From Clostridiales bacterium (GTDB taxonomy: Bacteria > Bacillota > Clostridia > Peptostreptococcales > Anaerovoracaceae), in contig QXXF01000021.1 of assembly GCA_009911365.1 (NCBI GenBank), forward strand, positions 25,556-89,555: DNA of 64,000 nt, given 5' to 3'. Of the stretch, positions 25,386 to 34,706 are shown piece by piece. Numbering within the stretch: position 1 is the stretch's first letter; every line of letters begins with the position of its first letter. The translations under genes and the position numbers were made by a program. Under the pieces are notes generated by a model. That model ran no database searches, was not told the DNA's origin, and saw nothing but the letters and a program-made list of their open reading frames with translations.

Positions 25386-26006
25386 ATGAAAGCGAGAACA
25401 CATATGGACCAGTTAGAAAACACAACAAGAACACACGCACCCTGTCGCAGCAGTGAAAACGGCAGGGATTTACATATAGGAACCCCTTTTAGACACCATA
25501 TTTTTTTGATTGGCTTCATGGGCACTGGAAAGACCACCATTGCTCAGCGGATCAGCACCATGTTTGCCATGGAAATGGTGGAAATGGATGAGACCATCGC
25601 CCAGCGGGCAGGGATGAGCATCTCCGATATTTTTGAGACTTATGGTGAATCGCGTTTTCGGGAACTGGAGACGCGGCTGGTAATGGAACTACAGGGGAAG
25701 AACAATGCCGTCATTTCCTGCGGCGGCGGCACGCCTCTGCGGGAAAACAATGTAAAAGCCATGAAAAAGAGTGGAACAATCGTGCTGCTCACTGCTTCCC
25801 CGGAAACGATCCATGAGCGAGTAAAGGACAGCCATGATCGCCCGATCCTGGAAAGCAACAAGAGCGTTTCTTTTATTGCGGAGTTGATGGAGCAGAGGCG
25901 GGAAAAATATGAATCCGCGGCAGATTTCATCATTGAAACAGACGGCAAGTCAGAGCGGGAAATCTGTGAAGAATTGGCGAAAAAATTGACGGAAGGAGAG
26001 TTGTGA
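25386..26006 (+). CDS. aroK: shikimate kinase AroK
   Basis: AroK phosphorylates shikimate, the fifth step to chorismate. The product of about 206 residues has the P-loop GFMGTGKTT at 43-51, the shikimate-binding FRELE, CGGGTPL and DRPIL motifs, and an unusual polar N-terminal extension of about 38 residues. The start is uncertain (ATG at 25,386 or 25,404). A hairpin AGATCC-TCA-GGATCT (25,367-25,381) covers the only ribosome-binding-like sequence. The gene is apart from the aromatic operon at 28,328-35,714, which lacks a complete kinase. Confidence 0.88.
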   Translation: MKARTHMDQLENTTRTHAPCRSSENGRDLHIGTPFRHHIFLIGFMGTGKTTIAQRISTMFAMEMVEMDETIAQRAGMSISDIFETYGESRFRELETRLVMELQGKNNAVISCGGGTPLRENNVKAMKKSGTIVLLTASPETIHERVKDSHDRPILESNKSVSFIAELMEQRREKYESAADFIIETDGKSEREICEELAKKLTEGEL

Positions 26007-26007
26007 C

Positions 26008-26163
26008 GTGCTTCAAGCTTGGACACCGACTATAATCATGTTGTTTGGTCAGATTCTAATACCAGCAGTGCTCGCTGCCTTGATTATCGCGACTTTTGTG
26101 TTGGTATATAAAAGCTACAAATTATTGAAGAAAATAGAGGAAGACATCAGATTCCGAAGATAG
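26008..26163 (+). CDS. small single-pass membrane protein downstream of aroK
   Basis: A GTG at 26,008, seven bases after GGAAGGAGAG and one base after the aroK stop, opens a 51-codon frame. It encodes one membrane helix (LIPAVLAALIIATFVLVYKS) followed by a short charged tail. The strong ribosome-binding site and tight spacing support expression. The family is unknown. Confidence 0.65.
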   Translation: MLQAWTPTIIMLFGQILIPAVLAALIIATFVLVYKSYKLLKKIEEDIRFRR

Positions 26164-26263
26164 TGGAAGATAGTGATGGACGCGGGATAGGCCAGGGCCC
26201 GTGGTCCCCGCGAATGAACGGCAAAGCACTGAGAAACCAGCTTCTAGGCATATCTTGGTATAT

Positions 26264-26297
26264 AAAAGGCGAAGGCATACTATCCTGCGCCTTTTTT
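26264..26297 (+). terminator. terminator after the aroK unit
   Basis: AAAAGGCG (26,264-26,271) pairs with CGCCTTTT (26,288-26,295), with partial inner pairing (AGG with CCT), and is followed by further T residues. It separates aroK and its small partner from the convergent pseudogene. Confidence 0.75.
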
Positions 26298-26327
26298 GAT
26301 GCGTTCACGAATCAGTGGCCCGGTGCT

Positions 26328-28064
26328 TTACCGCCCGCCTGCGATCAATACCTTCCGCCCCTCAAAGGCGAATCCATACTTGCGGATTTTTTGCACCGGG
26401 ATCCCCTTGGCTTCCAGTGCGGCGGCGTATTTCTTTTCCTCAATCTGGGTCAAAGCTGCCCGTGCGGTTTCTTCCAGGTTCTTTTCATCCTCCGGGTCAT
26501 GGATTTTGAATTCCAAGATCATGGCTGCGTCCTCTGTCTTCAATGGCTCCAGTAAGACATCATATCTGCCGAACCCGCTCTCCCGATTGGAGGAGAGGAC
26601 GTACCTGCCCGAAAGTTCCACCATCAAGCCCAGGACGAAGCCATGATAGAAGCAGGCACTTGAATTTGGCTCGTCCAAATTCTTAGTGATCGCTTCCACA
26701 GCGTGAAAGCGTTCCGGTTCGGATTTTGACGGCTTTTTCCCCGTGTCAAAATAGCTGAAGGTGGTCAAGGCCACATCGTTCATGTATTTGTTCATGGCTT
26801 TCAGGTCATCGGCAAGCAGGGCTTTGATGAAGTCGCCATAATCGTCTTCTGAATCTTCGAACCAACTTCGCACCATGGATTCGAACATTTCCTTCACTTC
26901 CCGGTTGGTCAGAGCCAGGCGGTGGACTTGGCGGCTCGTCTGGGAAGCGGGCTCCTTTCCCGTGACTTTCAAGTAGCCGCTGGCCAGCAGCAAGCTCCAG
27001 ACGGCGTTTTTCTTTCTGGGCAGTTCGCCGTACACGATCTGCTCATCGATCTCCTTTTCCAGCGTCCCGCCACGCAGCAGCGTTTCAAAGTCCTGTTTCA
27101 CCGTTTTGCCGCCTTCCCGGATCAGCTTGTCCGCCAGCCCGTTAGAACTGGAATTGGCCCAGTAAGCGTCCGTTTCTCGCTTTCTCAAAAAATTGATGAT
27201 GGACCAGGGATTGTAGATGTCGGTCTTGTCACCGAAGGTAAAGCCATCGTACCAAGCTTTTACTTCTTCTTTTCTGTCTGATAGCCCCTGCTCATCTAAA
27301 GAGGCGAAGACCTCTTCCTCCGTAAAGCCAAAGCAGTCTGAATATTCCCTGGAAGTGGTGGTCACCGCTATCAAGTTGTTCAGGTCAGAAAAGATGGATT
27401 CCCGGCTGACCCTGGTGATGCCAGTCATAACGGCCCGCTCCAGATAAGGATTGGTCTTGAAGGTAGAATTGAACAAGCTCCTGATGAAGGCCGCAGTACC
27501 CGTTCAAGTAGGCCTCCTGCATGGGCGTGTCGTACTCGTCCAAGAGGATGATGGTTTTTTTCTTATGAGAGCGGGACAAGTAATCCGACAAGATTAACAG
27601 TGAAATCGAGGCTTGACTATCATTCATGTCAGCAGATACGTTGTGGAACTCCTTCTTTTCATCTTCACTAAGAAGGCCACTTTCCAATAAAAAATCGAAC
27701 TGTTTGTACAACCGCCGGATGATTCTGCAGATACTTTCCCGGGCCTGGGAAAAAGATGTTTCTTTGACGTTTGCGAAGCTGAGGAAGATCACCGGATACG
27801 TGCCCTGCAGTTTTCGATACTCTTCGTGTTCCCAGATAGAAAGCCCTTCGAACAAATCATTTCTCCCAGCGTAATCCGTGGAAAAGAACTTTTCCAGCAT
27901 GCTCATGTTCAGGGTCTTGCCAAAGCGCCTAGGGCGGGCGATCAGCGTCACTTCGTCATCCACCTCCCACCATTCCTTGATGAAATGAGTCTTATCCACA
28001 TAGAAATTGTTTTTATTCGTATTTTTTCAAAATCTTGCCGTCCGATGCTGATTGTTCTGGCCAT
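26328..28064 (-). pseudogene. AAA-ATPase/PD-(D/E)XK nuclease-like protein, frameshifted
   Basis: The start at 28,064 (behind GGAGAAAGATAC) gives M-A-R-T-I-S-I-G-R-Q-D-F-E-K-I-R-I-K, then the frame shifts near 28,015 within an A-run. The second part begins D-K-T-H-F-I-K-E-W-W and holds R-P-R-R-F-G-K-T, as in the AAA-ATPase-like family. A second break near 27,480 separates it from the third part, which runs from [20 protein letters not shown] to the end with the DUF1703 nuclease motif ([10 protein letters not shown]). A few codons seem to be lost at the second break. The family is common in multiple copies in Clostridia and Bacteroidetes; here it is inactive unless the breaks are assembly errors. 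Confidence 0.8.
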
Positions 28065-28246
28065 GTATCTTTCTCCTGTCCACTCTTTTTCCCTTTGCGT
28101 CTTCACCCAGATTGCGGTCCTTTGTCCGAACCCGTGCACTCGGTTTTATAGACATTGTATCATAAAAGCAAAGGAAAGCGGCAATTTAATTTTCGACATC
28201 CGGGAGAGTGAGACAGCTCTTTGGGACTGCGATGCTCACATAAGAA

Positions 28247-28297
28247 ATCACCCGGGCGGCGGCTCGAAAACCGCGACCCGGGTGATCCCTTTTTTGA
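28247..28297 (-). terminator. terminator of the aromatic operon
   Basis: ATCACCCGGG (28,247-28,256) pairs perfectly with CCCGGGTGAT (28,277-28,286), with more pairing inside. T-rich sequence stands on both sides, so it can end minus-strand transcripts from aroE and any plus-strand transcript. Confidence 0.8.
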
Positions 28298-28327
28298 ACA
28301 TACAACAATAATACCTATCTAATTCCT

Positions 28328-29296
28328 CTAATGTTCATCCAGTACCCTTCCATTCTGCGTCAGAATCCGCAAATGCTCCGCAGAGTAGACAGTCCCATCA
28401 GGCACATAGATCAGCAGGCCTTTTTCCTTTCCAAGCTCCACGGCCGCGGAAAGATCAGGAAGAGGAGAAAAGGTCTTTCCATGCTTTAAAGCCGCCGCTT
28501 TCGCTGACTTTTCAGAGCCGCCCAGAACCACCAGGTTTTCGATTTCTGCCCGAAGCATTGCCAGGATCTTTTCATTTTGCTGCTGAAAATTACTATGGCC
28601 CAGGAAATATTCAGCCGCCGCCGTGGCCTGGGCCACCAGCATAGGCAGTCCGTTGGAGCAGGGGATCCCCCGCTCCTGGGCTTGCCACAATAACTCGGTT
28701 GTCAACGGATTGTAGATCACGTCCATGACCCCGCAGCAGGCAGGGAAGCGGGCAAGATCAATCAAACGCCTGCCGTTGCCTGGATACATCCCCACTGGCG
28801 TGGTATTGACGATAACATCCACATCTTTATGAAAAGCAAGCTCTTCATAGGACACGCAGCCCGGCTCGTCCCGCCTGGAAGCGATGAGGATTTCCTCAGC
28901 CCCGCTGTCGGAGACCGCTTTGCGGGCGGTGAGACTAGTCCCGCCGTTTCCCAAGATCAAGACTTTTTTCCCTGCGAAGGCGATCCCCGCGGCTTTGGCG
29001 GCGTAAAGAAACCCGTGGTAATCCGTGTTGGTGCCCCAGAGCGCGCCATCCTTGAAATACAAGGTGTTCACCGCGCCGATCTCTTGGGCCAACTCTGAAA
29101 CCTGATCACAGAGGGGAATGACCGCTTTTTTATAAGGGATGGTGATGTTCAGGCCCTTGAAATCCCGCTTTCTCACAAAGGCTTCAAATTCCTGGCTACT
29201 TAGGCTCAGCAGCTGATATTTGTAGCTGCCTAATGCTTCATGGATGATTTTCGAGTAGCTATGGCCCAGTTTTTCCCCGATCAAACCGTATGTCAT
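28328..29296 (-). CDS. aroE: shikimate dehydrogenase AroE with a vestigial kinase-like C-terminus
   Basis: AroE reduces 3-dehydroshikimate to shikimate with NADPH. Residues 1-250 are a full AroE: MTYGLIGEKLGHSYSKIIHE, the shikimate-binding NITIPYKK (50-57), the nucleotide-binding GNGGTSLTA (near 116), and NTTPVGMYP. The protein then goes on for about 70 residues (251-322) that resemble the start of shikimate kinase (NLVVLGGSEKSAKAAALKHG, then GLLIYVPDGTVYSAEHLRIL). The P-loop is broken (GGSEKS) and the sequence stops before the shikimate-binding Arg region. It is the last gene of the aromatic operon, 12 bases after pheA. Confidence 0.92.
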   Translation of the reverse strand: MTYGLIGEKLGHSYSKIIHEALGSYKYQLLSLSSQEFEAFVRKRDFKGLNITIPYKKAVIPLCDQVSELAQEIGAVNTLYFKDGALWGTNTDYHGFLYAAKAAGIAFAGKKVLILGNGGTSLTARKAVSDSGAEEILIASRRDEPGCVSYEELAFHKDVDVIVNTTPVGMYPGNGRRLIDLARFPACCGVMDVIYNPLTTELLWQAQERGIPCSNGLPMLVAQATAAAEYFLGHSNFQQQNEKILAMLRAEIENLVVLGGSEKSAKAAALKHGKTFSPLPDLSAAVELGKEKGLLIYVPDGTVYSAEHLRILTQNGRVLDEH

Positions 29297-29308
29297 GATA
29301 AAATCTCC

Positions 29309-30451
29309 TTAAATGGTTTCCGAATAGCTGCCCAGGAACACAAAGATCTCTGGCTGATTTTCCAATTGTCCGAGCAGATTCACCACTTCCGGCGAATACA
29401 CAGAAGCTTCCATGTCAAAATAGAACATAAATTCAAAATCGCTGCCAGGCACCGGGCGGGATTCCAGCTTTGTCAAGTTCACGCCCAAGGCAGAAAATTT
29501 GGCGATCATGTGGTACAGGGAGCTTGGTCTGTGAGGCAAGGACAGCATCAAGCTGATCTTGTTGGCTCCTGGATAAATTTCTAGGTTTTTGGAAATGCAG
29601 ATAAAGCGAGTATAATTGTTGTCGCTGACCTGGATATTATTGTTGAGGGATTCCAGCCCGTACAGTTCGATGCAGTCTCTAGAGCAGATGGCCGCCACGT
29701 CGCTTCTGCCGGATTCCGCTACCATCTTCGCTGCTCTGGCTGTGTTTTCGCATACTGTGATCTTCACATCCTTCAGAGTCTTTAGGAATTCTCCGCATTG
29801 GCCGATGGCCTGTTCGTGAGAAAAGATCTCCCTGATATCCTTTAGCTGAACGCCTGGTTTGGCTAACAGGCTATGGTTCACCCGCAGACGGATGCTCTTT
29901 ACAATATGGAAATTATAATTCTTCATCAAATCGTACACCGTGCCCACAGAGCCGTAAGAGCTGTTTTCCAGCGGCAGGATCCCATACTGGCATAGCCCTT
30001 TTTCCACTGCGTTGAACACGCCCTCAAAGCTGTTGAAATACATGGTGCTTGGAACTTCAAACAGCTTTTCGCAGGCAGCCTGGGAGTAAGAACCCTGCAC
30101 GCCTTGGCAGGCCACCACTGCTTTCTTTGGAAACAGCTTTGGCGTTTCTTCCAGTGCCTTTTGGATTCGGTCTCCGATGTCAGAAATACGGGACAGGTAA
30201 TTGTTCTGATAAGAACGGCTCAGATCAAACAACGTACTGAATAGGATTCGGGCATAGCTATCCAGAGGCTCACCAATTTCTTCAGAAATCCGGTGCAGGA
30301 TCTCTTTTTCCCGGGAAACATTGGCTACGGCCAGGTTGTTTTCTTCCTTGGTTTTCGCCACTTCCAGGGCTAGATCCATCCGTTCTTTGAACAGTTTGCA
30401 GATCTGGGAGTCCACTTTGTCGATATCTTTTCTAATGTCTTCTAATTTCAT
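29309..30451 (-). CDS. pheA: bifunctional chorismate mutase/prephenate dehydratase PheA
   Basis: This 380-residue enzyme turns chorismate into prephenate and then phenylpyruvate for phenylalanine. The first about 85 residues are the AroQ chorismate mutase (MKLEDIRKDIDKVDSQICKL). The middle is the dehydratase domain (GVQGSYSQAACEKLF, then LPLENSSYGSVGTVYDL), and the end is an ACT domain with LESRPVPGSDFEFMFYFD, the usual phenylalanine feedback site. The ORF is open 27 codons upstream, but the ATG at 30,451 follows GGAGGAACAAGC and overlaps the aroC stop by ATGA. Confidence 0.94.
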   Translation of the reverse strand: MKLEDIRKDIDKVDSQICKLFKERMDLALEVAKTKEENNLAVANVSREKEILHRISEEIGEPLDSYARILFSTLFDLSRSYQNNYLSRISDIGDRIQKALEETPKLFPKKAVVACQGVQGSYSQAACEKLFEVPSTMYFNSFEGVFNAVEKGLCQYGILPLENSSYGSVGTVYDLMKNYNFHIVKSIRLRVNHSLLAKPGVQLKDIREIFSHEQAIGQCGEFLKTLKDVKITVCENTARAAKMVAESGRSDVAAICSRDCIELYGLESLNNNIQVSDNNYTRFICISKNLEIYPGANKISLMLSLPHRPSSLYHMIAKFSALGVNLTKLESRPVPGSDFEFMFYFDMEASVYSPEVVNLLGQLENQPEIFVFLGSYSETI

Positions 30452-31530
30452 GCTTGTTCCTCCATAATGATGGTTAAAAGTCCAATGGCCATGGCTGCCT
30501 CGCAGACAGGCACGGCGCGCACTGCCACACAAGGGTCATGTCTGCCAGTGATGGACAGAGTTTGGTTTTCTTTTTTGCTTAGGCTGACGGAGAGCTGCTC
30601 CTTGGCAATAGATGGAGTGGGCTTGAACGCCAGCCGAGCGATGATGGGCATGCCCGAGGTGATACCCCCCAGGATGCCTCCATGATGATTCGTCGTGGTC
30701 ACCACGGCGGTGCCTGCCATGCGGAATGGATCGTTGTTTTCCGATCCTTTCATTTTGGCACTGGAAAAGCCTGCGCCAAATTCCATGCCTTTGACTGCCG
30801 GGATGCCGAAAAAAATAGGAGCCAAGACGCTTTCCACGCCGTCATACATGGGTCCCCCCAGGCCAGCGGGGCAGTTTTTCGCATAGACTTCCACCACTCC
30901 GCCTACGGAATCTCCGTCTTTGCGGGCCGCTAGGATTCGCTGCTGCATCTGTTTGCCCGCGTCTGGGTTCAGCACTGGAAAGGACAGGTCCACTGGTGGC
31001 AAAGGATCCAGCGGGTCAAAAGCCGCATCCTGGATATCCGCAATGGAATGGATATGCGCGCTGATTTCAATACCCCTTTTTTTCAGAAGCTGCAGCGCGA
31101 TTCCTCCCGCGATGCACAAAGGAGCGGTCATCCTGGCAGAAAAAGGTCCGCCGCCTGCCATGTTCAGCTTGCCCCCATATTTCACATGGGCCGTGTAATC
31201 CGCATGACCAGGGCGAGGCACGTCACGCAGGTTTTTGTAATCCTGAGAGCGCACGTTGGTGTTGGCAATGGTCAAGGTGATGTGCGGCTCCGTAGTAATG
31301 GCCAAATTGTCGATGACGCGCAGGCCTTTTTCTGGGCGAACCTGGTCAGGCTCCTTGCGGGCAGTGGCAAAAGGGCTGTTTCCTGGCGCCCGCCTATCGA
31401 GAAATCGCTGCAGTTCCCCTAAATCAAAAGCAGTATGAAGCGGAAGGCCGCTAAGGGTCACGCCGATCTCAGGTTCGTGGGATCCGCCGAATATCTGTAC
31501 TTTTATATGATTTCCAAAGCTAGAGAACAC
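30448..31530 (-). CDS. aroC: chorismate synthase AroC
   Basis: AroC makes chorismate from EPSP with reduced FMN. The 360-residue product has the family signatures GGSHEPEIGVTLSGLP, RPGHADYTAHVKYG and GGGPFSARMTAPL, plus the late RHDPCVAVRAVPVCEA. The best start is a GTG at 31,530 behind GGGAGGTGAATATC; it gives VFSSFGNHIKVQIFGGSHEP, the usual N-terminus. An ATG 33 bases upstream has no good ribosome-binding site. It overlaps aroA by 11 bases and pheA by four. Confidence 0.94.
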   Translation of the reverse strand: MFSSFGNHIKVQIFGGSHEPEIGVTLSGLPLHTAFDLGELQRFLDRRAPGNSPFATARKEPDQVRPEKGLRVIDNLAITTEPHITLTIANTNVRSQDYKNLRDVPRPGHADYTAHVKYGGKLNMAGGGPFSARMTAPLCIAGGIALQLLKKRGIEISAHIHSIADIQDAAFDPLDPLPPVDLSFPVLNPDAGKQMQQRILAARKDGDSVGGVVEVYAKNCPAGLGGPMYDGVESVLAPIFFGIPAVKGMEFGAGFSSAKMKGSENNDPFRMAGTAVVTTTNHHGGILGGITSGMPIIARLAFKPTPSIAKEQLSVSLSKKENQTLSITGRHDPCVAVRAVPVCEAAMAIGLLTIIMEEQA

Positions 31531-32761
31531 GATATTCACCTCCCAGCCATTCAAAGTCTTCAAAAAATCTCGGGTAAGATTTGTTCACTGCTTCCGCCCC
31601 TTCGATGATCAGCGGCTTGTCGCACAAGATCGAGGCGATGGTCATAGCCATGACGATCCGATGATCGTTATAACCGCTGACTGTCCCACCACTCAGCTGT
31701 TTGCCGCCGGTGATGGTCAGGCCGCCAGGTTCTTCGATGATATCAGCTCCTAAACGGGAGAGGCAGTCGTACATGGCGGCCAGGCGGTCTGATTCTTTTA
31801 GCCGCAGCCTGGCGGCATTGTGGATATGAGTGGTGCCCTTGGCCGCAGCGGCCATCACCGCTAGGATCGGCACCAGATCAGGGATGCCAGACACATCAAT
31901 GTGGATGCCTTTCAGTGGTGCTTCCATAGCCAGCAGGCTAGTGTACTTCTCCAAAACCTTGCCGCCCATTCTCAAAGAAATATTGATGATCTCCCGGTCA
32001 GCCTGAATGGACTGAAGGTTGAGCCCCCGGCAGATGACTCCTGATTCTTTGGAAAGGATCCCTGCGGCGACCCAGAAGGCGATGTTGGACCAGTCACCTT
32101 CAGCCGTCATTTCAGCAGGCGGCAAGTATCGCTGTTTGCCCTGAACCTTGTAAGTCAGCAGACCTTCCTTTTCTTCTACGTATACCTCGATATTGCATTT
32201 TTGCATCACATCCACGGTCAGATCCACGTACCGCTTGGATTCCAATGGCGAAGTAACGCGAATCTGGCTGTTTTCCTTTAAAAGGGGCAAGGCGAACAAA
32301 AGCCCAGTGATGTATTGAGAGCTGACGTTTCCCGGAAGGGTGAAGATCCCACCTTTCAGTCTGCCTTTTACATGACAGATCTCCTGTGCGTCGCCCTTTT
32401 TTCGATGTTCATTGGAAAAAACGCAGCCATGGGCTTCCATTTCTTCTTTCAAAGGAGAGATGGGGCGTTTTGGCAGTCTGCCAGAGCCCATGAAAAGGGC
32501 TTGGTCTTTCAGCGCCATGGCGACAGGAAGAAGAAAGCGCAGCGTAGAGCCGCTTTCCCCGCAATCCAGGACAGGCATTGGCGCGTCCAGCTGCTCCAAA
32601 CAGTTTTGAGTAGCTTCAATGTCCTGGGAGGAAGTGTTGATGGTCACATTTGTTGGCTTTTGCGATAAAGCGGCGGCAATGAGGAGTCTATGCCCGTGGG
32701 ATTTGGAAGCCACTGCGTCCACGCTGCCTACTAGGGTATGTGGTATGATTTCAATGTTCAT
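31520..32761 (-). CDS. aroA: 3-phosphoshikimate 1-carboxyvinyltransferase (EPSP synthase) AroA
   Basis: AroA adds enolpyruvate to shikimate 3-phosphate. The 413-residue protein shows the active-site blocks SKSHGHRLLIAAALS, CGESGSTLRFLLP (PEP-binding region), GRLPKRPI, VSSQYITGLLFALPLL, and near the end RLRLKESDRLAAM and GYNDHRIVMAM. The ATG at 32,761 overlaps the aroB stop (ATGA). The sequence varies from the E. coli type at the PEP site (ESGSTLRFL), as in many Firmicutes. Confidence 0.94.
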   Translation of the reverse strand: MNIEIIPHTLVGSVDAVASKSHGHRLLIAAALSQKPTNVTINTSSQDIEATQNCLEQLDAPMPVLDCGESGSTLRFLLPVAMALKDQALFMGSGRLPKRPISPLKEEMEAHGCVFSNEHRKKGDAQEICHVKGRLKGGIFTLPGNVSSQYITGLLFALPLLKENSQIRVTSPLESKRYVDLTVDVMQKCNIEVYVEEKEGLLTYKVQGKQRYLPPAEMTAEGDWSNIAFWVAAGILSKESGVICRGLNLQSIQADREIINISLRMGGKVLEKYTSLLAMEAPLKGIHIDVSGIPDLVPILAVMAAAAKGTTHIHNAARLRLKESDRLAAMYDCLSRLGADIIEEPGGLTITGGKQLSGGTVSGYNDHRIVMAMTIASILCDKPLIIEGAEAVNKSYPRFFEDFEWLGGEYRVL

Positions 32762-33828
32762 GAGAGTCCCGCCTTTATAAAATCTTCTAATTGCGATACC
32801 GGAATGCTTTTCAGCTGGCAATTTCCTAATGTCACAGGGATGACCAGGGTGATGGAATCCCCCATGCGCTTTTTATCTTTCCGGGCCGCTTCCGACAGCT
32901 GGGCAGCTGTGAATGGACAGTCCAAAGGAAAGCGGAACCTGCGCAGGCTGTTTACGATGGGAGCGTGGCAGTCTTCCTGGGACCAGCCCATTTCTTGGGA
33001 TGCTTTTGATACGATAGCCATGCCCATGGCTACTGCGTGACCATGCGTGATGGAAAAATCGCTGCTTTTTTCAATGGCATGGCCGATGGTGTGTCCAAAG
33101 TTGAGCAGTTGGCGCGGGCCGGTATCCCGCTCGTCCGCTTCCACCACTTCTCGCTTGATCTCGATGGCCCGCCTGCTAAGGTGAGCGATGGTCTCCGGGC
33201 TGGTAAGGCGTTCAGCCTTCTGTATATAAAGGAAGAGTTCTTTGTCAGCAATGGCTCCGGCTTTGATGGATTCTGCGATTCCGTCCAGCAGCAGGTCATA
33301 GGAAAGGGTTTTGATGGTATCCATGTCAAAGAGCACCAGAGAAGGCTGCCAGAAAGCACCTGCTAGATTTTTTCCGGCTTTTAGGTTCACACCGGTTTTT
33401 CCCCCCACCGAGGAATCCACTGCGGCAAGAAGGGTGGTCGGCACTTGCACAAAAGGGATCCCTCTTAGATAAGAGGCTGCAGCGAAACCTGTCAGATCGC
33501 CTGGGATGCCGCCTCCCAGAGCGATCAGCGCATCAGAGCGGGTCAGCTGGTTTTCTGCCAAAAATTCAAGCAGACGAGAAAGCGTTTCCAGGCTTTTGGA
33601 AGCTTCTCCATGAGGGAACGCAAAGGTCACAGTCTCATAGCCCGCTTCGCATAGGGAAGCTTCCAAAGGCGCTGTGTAAAGCGGGTCCACCTGGTCATCT
33701 GTCACAATGCAGAGCTTCTTTCCCTTTTCGCCTAGAGCGTTTCGGATGAACCCGCCGGCCCGGGCCAAAAGAGCTGAGTCCGTGATGACTTTGTAAGTTT
33801 TTGATGCTGAAATCGTAATTGTTTCCAT
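32758..33828 (-). CDS. aroB: 3-dehydroquinate synthase AroB
   Basis: AroB cyclises DAHP to 3-dehydroquinate using NAD and a divalent metal. The 356-residue product has GGGIPGDLTGFAAASYLRGI, VPTTLLAAVDSSVGGKTGVN, and the metal-binding LLNFGHTIGHAIE with a later HGHAVAMGM. Its start shares one base with the tyrA stop (TAATG). It is followed by aroA with a four-base overlap. Confidence 0.95.
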   Translation of the reverse strand: METITISASKTYKVITDSALLARAGGFIRNALGEKGKKLCIVTDDQVDPLYTAPLEASLCEAGYETVTFAFPHGEASKSLETLSRLLEFLAENQLTRSDALIALGGGIPGDLTGFAAASYLRGIPFVQVPTTLLAAVDSSVGGKTGVNLKAGKNLAGAFWQPSLVLFDMDTIKTLSYDLLLDGIAESIKAGAIADKELFLYIQKAERLTSPETIAHLSRRAIEIKREVVEADERDTGPRQLLNFGHTIGHAIEKSSDFSITHGHAVAMGMAIVSKASQEMGWSQEDCHAPIVNSLRRFRFPLDCPFTAAQLSEAARKDKKRMGDSITLVIPVTLGNCQLKSIPVSQLEDFIKAGLS

Positions 33829-34691
33829 TAGAATATCTCCCCATCGATCAATGCTTTTTTCTCACGGCCATCTTTTAATAATGCCCGCAGGGTTTCGCTG
33901 TCCTTTTCCTTGATGGCCTGGCTGTACGCTTTCAGCCGTTCCGCGATGCCGTCGATTTCTTCTGCCAGGAACTGTGGATTATCCAGGAACAGCTCTGTCC
34001 ACATGTCCTCGTTCAGTTTCGCCACTCGGGTCAGATCCCGGTAGCTGCCTGCGGAAAAGCCGTTGTGCTTTAGGGCTGCTGGGCTTTTGATGTAAGCGCT
34101 GGAAACAACATGGGCCAGCTGAGAGGTAAAGGCGATCATCTGATCGTGCTCTTTTGGCGTGGCGATCTGGATATTGGTAAATCCAATGGCTGTGAACAGA
34201 TCTTTTACTTTTTCCACGTCCTGAATGTTCCCCTTTGTAGGGGTCAGGATCATGGAAGCGTTTTTGAAGAGGGCCTTTTTGGCGTGATCAAAGCCAGAAT
34301 GCTCCAGCCCGGCCATAGGGTGGCCGCCGATAAAGACAAAGCCCTGTTTCAAAGCGATGGGTTCGATCTGCGCGCAGACGATTTCTTTCACGCCGCAGCA
34401 GTCCAGGACAATGGAGCCTTTCTTGAAAAGGTCCTGCTTTTTTTCCACAAAATCAATGGAAGCCTGGGGATAAAGGGCGATGATGCTCAGATCGCAGTCT
34501 GTCAGCAGTTGGTCTGTCAAGGGTCCGTCAATGGCGCCGATCAGTTGGGCCTTTTTTACTACGGTGTCGTTGAGATCCAAGCCGTATACCGTATGTTCTG
34601 TGTTTTCTTTGATCGCCTTAGCCATGGAGCCACCGATGAGCCCCAAGCCGATAATGGCGATTTTCATAATGTTGCTGCTTTTCATAGTCAT
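33828..34691 (-). CDS. tyrA: prephenate dehydrogenase TyrA
   Basis: TyrA oxidises prephenate to 4-hydroxyphenylpyruvate for tyrosine. The 287-residue protein has the NAD-binding GLGLIGGSMAKAI near residue 16, VLDCCGVKEIV, the conserved GGHPMAGLEHSG, and the helical C-terminal domain with TSQLAHVVSSAYI. There is no ACT domain, so feedback control must lie elsewhere, perhaps in the operon leader. It follows aroF by 15 bases. Confidence 0.94.
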   Translation of the reverse strand: MTMKSSNIMKIAIIGLGLIGGSMAKAIKENTEHTVYGLDLNDTVVKKAQLIGAIDGPLTDQLLTDCDLSIIALYPQASIDFVEKKQDLFKKGSIVLDCCGVKEIVCAQIEPIALKQGFVFIGGHPMAGLEHSGFDHAKKALFKNASMILTPTKGNIQDVEKVKDLFTAIGFTNIQIATPKEHDQMIAFTSQLAHVVSSAYIKSPAALKHNGFSAGSYRDLTRVAKLNEDMWTELFLDNPQFLAEEIDGIAERLKAYSQAIKEKDSETLRALLKDGREKKALIDGEIF

Positions 34692-34706
34692 GCTGCCTTT
34701 CTTTGA

